From NCBI RefSeq assembly GCF_011075055.1, contig NC_058152.1:12521228-12585227 (forward strand): 64,000 nucleotides of DNA, read 5' to 3'. The stretch comes from Mangifera indica (Eukaryota > Streptophyta > Magnoliopsida > Sapindales > Anacardiaceae). Under the pieces are notes generated by a model. The model ran no database searches, had not been told where the DNA came from, and saw only the letters and a program-made list of their open reading frames with translations. Shown here in pieces: positions 58,401 through 64,000 of the stretch. Position 1 is the stretch's first letter. The number at the start of each line of letters is the position of its first letter. Position numbers and translations under genes: made by a program.

Positions 58401-61400
58401 TTACACTTCGAAACACAGCCATTGCTTGTATATTTTTGAATAAGGAGACCATCTATCTAAAATTTCATATGATCTTGCCAAACCATCCATTTTGCCATGT
58501 GTATAGCAGCAATTTAAATAGCACTTCAAACAGTCATTAACAGAGCAATTTATAGAATTCAATCTCATGTCTCTGTCTACTCTTGCATCTCTTCTCAAAT
58601 CGTCATCTTTAGCATACAACAAAGTCACTCCACATTTTTCCACCTGGCTTTGAAAACTGCCGTTCTTAATTTCATGAAGAACAAAGAATACAATGACACC
58701 CTGGCTATTCAAATTGAGTGTGAGAAATTCCATAGGCATGATACCATGTTCAAATCTTATGAATATATGATCCGATTTAATAACCTCACGCTTAGAACCT
58801 TCTAAAAATATGGTACCATGGAAAATGATCTCTTTGTTAACAAATAGACCATATCCAACTTTGAAAATTCTAAGTTGTTGATATTTTTTTAATGATACAA
58901 CAACACAAAAAACAAAACCAATTAAGTTATCACTAAGCCAACCTGCTGGAAACTCTATATAAGTATTATTACTTTTAAATTCAAACCACTTCGGAATTTC
59001 GCTACTAGGGTAACATATGTGAGAGTCAAACCGAAGAAGCCACTCCAATGGAATGTAATCCTGCATGTACATCACTTCTTTAAGGATATATGTTGAATTG
59101 AGGGACATTTTTGTCAAAAGGTATATTTGACTTTCACTCAAAATTTAAAATTTTAGAAATATAGAAAACAACTATTTATATTTTAAATATATTGAACAAA
59201 TAAATGAAAATTAACAAAATGATTAAGATCACTTACTATTTATTGATTTTTTTAGAAGGAATATGTGACCGAAAAAAAGTTTCTTGTTAAATTGTTAATC
59301 TTTGAAGATTTTGAAATAAAAATAACAAAAGGAAATTAATACGATAAAATCTATTAACAAAGGAAAGAGAAAAAAAATGAAAACAAATATTCAAAGAGAC
59401 AGATGACAAAAATATTCAGTCAAATTATTCTCCAATCATGTAATCAATTCTACAATATTTACTGGGGTGAAAAAAATAAAGCATCATAGGAAACCAGAGA
59501 AAATGAGAGAGATATACTTACTTCAGAGCGATCCCACATAATTGCATTTCTGTCAAGATTCAACTGAGCCTCTGTTATCACTAATTTTAGTTTGAAAGAA
59601 TTGATGAAGCTGATTCTCCGCCGACCCCACTGAATTTGGCATAAAGCCGGTAAACCTGATATCGATTCTAGTGATTTGCAATTATTTCCTTGTATAGATT
59701 CTAACTTGGGTGGAAGCTCAGGTGTGGATCTAAGCCTTTGGCAATTGCTAAAAGAAAGCTCTCGCAGGTTAGAGAGGTCTTTGATGCTCACAGGTAGGCT
59801 CTCAAAATTGTTTTGGTCAAGATGTAAAAATTCTAGTGAGAGTAATTGACCAATATTGTTGGGTAACACATCGATACAACAATCAACCAGGTTTAGCATT
59901 TTCATTTTTTGAAAGACAGATAAACTTGTCATAAACGTTGGTGTTTCAGCAAAAGCAAAGCCATTTAGTTCAAGTTCCTCTAGAGTCGTTAAATTTCTTA
60001 GGTTATTAGGCAATCTGTCAATTTTCGAACAACCTGAGAGATAAAGACATTTAAGAGATTTTAACTCACAAATACTCTCTGGTAACCTTTCAAGCCTTGA
60101 ACATTTTCTAAGGCTCAATTTCTCTAGTTTAAATAGATGCTCTATTGATTGCAATTCCTTTATTGCAGTTCCATCTAGATATAACTCGTCAACAGTACCT
60201 AGGAGACACGGAACTGTTCTGAGATTTGAGCAATTAGAGAGATTAATTTCTCGAAGAGATTGCCAATGAACACTAATTGGAAGATTATCAAAGCTTTTGC
60301 ATCCACGTAGATTAAGGATAACAAGTTTACGGAGACTAGGGATAGATGAGAAACTCTCGAGCAAATTTGTACAATCTTCAAAAATCAGGCTCTCAAGATT
60401 TGGCATAAGTGAAAAATCCTTTATTCTGCGTAAATGCTTAGATTGACTGAGATCAATATGCTTCAAATTAACAAGTTTCTGTAAAAAAAAAAAAAGATTA
60501 AATGAATTAAAACAACATAAATAACATACATATATTTACAATTTAAAGCAAAAAAAAAGGCAATATATAAGTTAACATTTACCTGGTTACCAGTCCAAAG
60601 TTGTTTAACTTTGCTATTATGCATATAAAGTGCAATAAGGTTCTTTGGATTAAAATTTGGTGGCAATGATTTGGCAGAATATCCATGCCAGCAAAAATAC
60701 CTTAGCTCGGAGAAATCAGACTTAAGTTTCTCAAAACCATGCACTTTCTTTCCATCCTTGGAGCTATTTTTTTTCAAGAATCTAAAGTTAAGGTGCAATG
60801 CAAAGAAATCAGATTCAGACAGATTCTTTCCATGTTCAGACCCATAAAATTCCAAGAATCTTAGGTTTTGCATGTTGTTGAAAGCTTTAGGATCTAAATG
60901 CAACTCTTCTACTTTAGACATATCCAAACGTATGCTTCGAATTGCTCTAGTTCCCTGGTAGTCACAAACATATTGATGAAAAGTCAATTTGAAATTGCTT
61001 AATTACATCAATTCTTAAGTTATTTACTCTCAAATAGATTTCTTTTCAGGATATGTAAATAATAATAATAATAATAGATGTGTCAATACTACCCTATACT
61101 AAATAATTTAATTCCCAATGATAACTGGAAATGAATATTCTGCTAACTAATATTTTATTATATTTTATGTGTAAAATAGAAATAAAAAACAAGTGTTCTG
61201 GCTCTTACCATATTATTCTTCAATACTGAAACGATTTCATCGTGATCCCACAACCGACTACGTTTACTAGGATCATCAATTGATTCTTGCCGAACAATTT
61301 CTCTACCCATTTTTTCAAGTAAATCATGCATTGTTATGGTGTCAGATGATGTAGTTATGAGACACCTTTCAATGAGAAGATGTAGAGAAATATGAGAGTC

Positions 61401-63296
61401 GAAGTCACGAGCATTCAAGATTGCTTCTATGAGATCTCTTTTATATCCTTTAAAGAAACATGCAATATCTAAAAATACAACCTTCTCTTTATCATTTAAT
61501 CCATCATAACTTATTTTTAACACCTTGTGGACATCCACATGAAGACTTGTTCTGAAGTTTTTTAGTACACTTTCCCATTCTCTCTTTGTCCTCTTGAAAA
61601 GAAAAGAACCTAGAACTTTAAGAGCTAGTGGAACACCCTTAACATAAGCTACTATTATAGATGATAAAATGTTATAATCTTCTGTTGGAGGGTTTCCATT
61701 AAAGGCATATAGGGCAAAAAGTTGAACAGCATTATGAGAAGATAACCCTGCCATCTCATGAATATGATCCACTTTACAATTTGTTAGCACATGTTTATCC
61801 CTTGTCGTTATGATGATTCGACTTTCTGAATCCAAGTTATCAAAAACTCTCATTAAACATTCTATTTGTTCTAACTTCGTTACATCATCAAACACAATAA
61901 GAACTTTTTTTCTGCCAATGAGACTTTTTCTTGTGAAGGTGAATCCATGATTGCGATGTTCACCCCCTCGAACTGCACAACTCAGTTTTTGGCATAAGTC
62001 ATTTAATCCCTTGCATTTCTCTGATTCTTCTCTAATATTCAGAATAAAGTAAGACATTTCAAACTGTTCAGAGATTTTTTTAAATATAGCATCAGCAAGA
62101 GTAGTTTTTCCTATGCCCCCGATGCCCCAAATTCCTAACTTGCGAACACCCTTTGTACATAACAAATTTCCGATCTCTTCGATTGATGACTCTAGTCCAA
62201 CTAGGTCCTTGGAAAGAATATCTATGGAGTTGTAATCCAATTTTTTCCATACATCATTGACAATATCCTTTACCAATGATGCCTCATTCCTAAAAATAAA
62301 AAAAAATAATTAAATAATATGATACTAAAATTAAATGACTAAAAACCAAATAAAGAAATATAACATAATTTTAATTTTTTTCTGTTTCTTTTGACTGGTC
62401 ATTGAATAAAAATTTTTAGAATGTAAGCTTGTCATGATGAAGAATTGCGTCATGACATGAACTCAAGTTCATTTCTCAGTAGCACAAAATTTTAGATTCA
62501 AATATAATTTGATCATCACTTTCCATGTCCTGAAAACTTATAAAACTTATCAATGCTAAAATTAAATTCAATTCAATTCTAAGAAAAAATGAAATAATCA
62601 GTAACTATGTATTCAATGATATATCATATTTAGATAGTAAAACTGACACTTCGTATTAATGGATATTGTTTGTATTAAGTCTTTCTGTGTTTTGGGCCAG
62701 AAGACACATGACCATCTGATTCTGTTCCCAGTAATTTGTAGCTTCAAAGTACTTACCAAAAAAAAGAAAAGATTATTACATAAAAACATTGATAAAAAAA
62801 TTTACAGTTACCTGGAGTTCTTTGAATCATAACCAGAAATGTTGGCTGCATCCCTCAAAGCAGTCCTCCATCTCTGCAACATCTCTGAATCATCCATAAA
62901 ACGCTTTTCAAGCTCAGCAAATGCTTTCCCAAAATCCCCATATTGATTCCTGACATCAGATGGATCTACGTTATAGAAGACTGGTATTATGATCTGATCA
63001 TACGTGTTCTTACATTCAACAATCTCCTCAAGTTCTTTGAGACACCATCTGGAGGAAGCGTAGCCTTTAGAGAAAATGATAACCGAGATCTTTGAATGTT
63101 CAATTGCCCTCAAAAGAGATGGAGAAACTTCTTCTCCCCTGACAAGGCTGTCATCAATGAAAGTTTTAATCTTTTTCTGACAGAAGGCTTCATACAGATG
63201 GCTGGTAATGTTTGTTCGGGTGTCCACACCATGGAAACTAAGGAAAACCTCATACTCTAGATTAGGAGTAATGGAAGAAGAAGAAGAGGAAGCCAT
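58401..63296 (-). CDS. TNL-D: intact TIR-NBS-LRR immune receptor
   Basis: Five exons (62812-63296, 61209-62289, 60583-60954, 59522-60478, 58401-59060) join in frame to 1184 residues with canonical GT/AG sites. The TIR (1-161) has FLSFHGVDTRTNITSH and SSRWCLKELEE with the catalytic Glu region; SFHG replaces the usual SFRG. NB-ARC (about 163-522) has GIGGIGKTT, KKVLIVFDDV, SRIIITTRDK, GVPLALKVLGS, FLDIACFFKG and MHDLLEKMG. LRRs fill exons 3-4, starting SIRLDMSKVEELHLDPKAF. Exon 5 is the post-LRR domain with YPSSEIPKWF, LNLNSQGV, KCGVTLLYAKDD and tail ILDRWSPYSKIYK. Of the four TNLs this is the only one without a visible defect, so it is the best candidate for a working receptor. The alternative start is the methionine at 63329. 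The promoter (GGCCGGCC near 63,420) matches that of TNL-B. Confidence 0.92.
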
Positions 63297-64000
63297 GAAC
63301 TGCTGCAAGTGATGAGAGGTACTTCGCATAAACAGAGAGGGTTAAACTAAATCATCAAGTAATTAAGTAATTGACTTTATATTCCACCATCACTAAGTCT
63401 TTTAGCATTAAAAAAAATTGGCCGGCCAAAATTTATAAATTATCAGTGACATAACCGTTAGGTGGGAGTCCTTAAAAATTCAATTTGTCAGTCCCTTCTC
63501 CACCCACCGCGTAACCATCCTCCGCCACTGCCGGCCTGTAAATATTCGTACTTAAAAATTAAGTCATATATGGGTTTGTGCATATTTGGGATTAAATTTT
63601 CAAACATTTTAACTTAAAACTATTGATCCCTATAATTGTTCCTTGCCAGGCATGGATTTTACTATGCCTATTCATATAGCTACCAAATTCATTCATCGTC
63701 TTATCCTCAAGGCCAAGGCTTCAAAAAATGGGTTAATTAGGTCTGTTTATCTGTTAAGGATTTGTTTTGTTTTGTTGTTCTGTTAATTAAATTGGCATCA
63801 CTTATCGGGAAGATGCCATACCATTTCATTTTCTTCCTTTCATCTCTTTTTTCCCAGAAAGTGACCTGCCTTTTCCGTATCTGACGTTCCTTACTTGGCC
63901 ACACACGTTAGGTTTGATTGTCAACACTAATTACAATATTCTGATCATCAACTTTACTTCCAGGTCCAGCCAATATCTCAATCATATATGGGTTAGTTGA
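63297..64000. other. Upstream region of TNL-D
   Basis: No gene is seen. The first 180 bases match the TNL-B promoter region. From about 63,800 the words GGGAAGATGCC and CTTTCATCTCTTTT resemble the flank upstream of TNL-A and TNL-C (5,520 and 39,970), so another repeat of the unit may begin to the right. Confidence 0.5.

Noticed and set aside
1..64000. tRNA, rRNA or organelle-derived segments
   Set aside because: I saw no cloverleaf-forming gene, ribosomal segment or plastid/mitochondrial gene, though a covariance-model scan was not possible.

Overview
This is a 64 kb stretch of AT-rich nuclear DNA from a eudicot plant, probably a woody rosid; I cannot name the species. The evidence is intron-bearing genes with GT/AG splice sites, TIR-NBS-LRR (TNL) immune receptor genes (absent from grasses), clade I TGA bZIP factors of the TGA1/TGA4 type, a lupeol/amyrin-type oxidosqualene cyclase (OSC), a FRIGIDA-like relic, and Copia, Gypsy and hAT-type elements. 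Every recognisable host gene lies on the minus strand.

Layout, left to right. 1-5416: first exon of TNL-A, split by a Tnt1/Tork-like Copia element (946-5290, TSD AAAGG). 6455-11945: a stray TGA last-exon fragment, then pseudogene TGA-a, cut by a hAT-like MITE. 11946-17582: an orphan TNL tail and TNL-B, five exons with a late frameshift. 17583-26067: repeat-rich spacer with TNL debris in both orientations and a Gypsy integrase relic. 26068-28965: OSC pseudogene that has lost exons. 28966-33436: spacer with a Gypsy RNase H relic and a FRIGIDA-like relic. 34190-39861: TNL-C, open reading frame intact, with a shortened P-loop and a triplicated splice donor. 39862-43089: a tandemly duplicated flank. 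43090-46911: TGA-b, the only complete TGA frame (373 aa), but with a lost splice acceptor. 46945-52325: TGA-c, split by a decayed Gypsy element (47968-52124, TSD TATGT). 52426-56386: pseudogene TGA-d. 57247-63296: an orphan TNL tail, then TNL-D, which looks fully intact (1184 aa).

The order TNL - TGA - TNL occurs twice (TNL-A/TGA-a/TNL-B and TNL-C/TGA-b,c,d/TNL-D). Introns, promoters and flanks match pairwise (A with C, B with D). The window is therefore best read as an old segmental duplication. The second block was then enlarged by unequal recombination among TGA copies and by the Gypsy insertion. The OSC and FRIGIDA-like relics lie between the blocks.

Functionally, TNL-D and perhaps TNL-C and TNL-B are intracellular immune receptors: a TIR NADase, an NB-ARC switch, LRRs and a post-LRR (C-JID-like) domain. 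TGA1/TGA4-type factors act downstream in salicylic-acid immunity in Arabidopsis, so the physical linkage is suggestive. Because almost all the TGA copies are broken, co-duplication is the simpler explanation.
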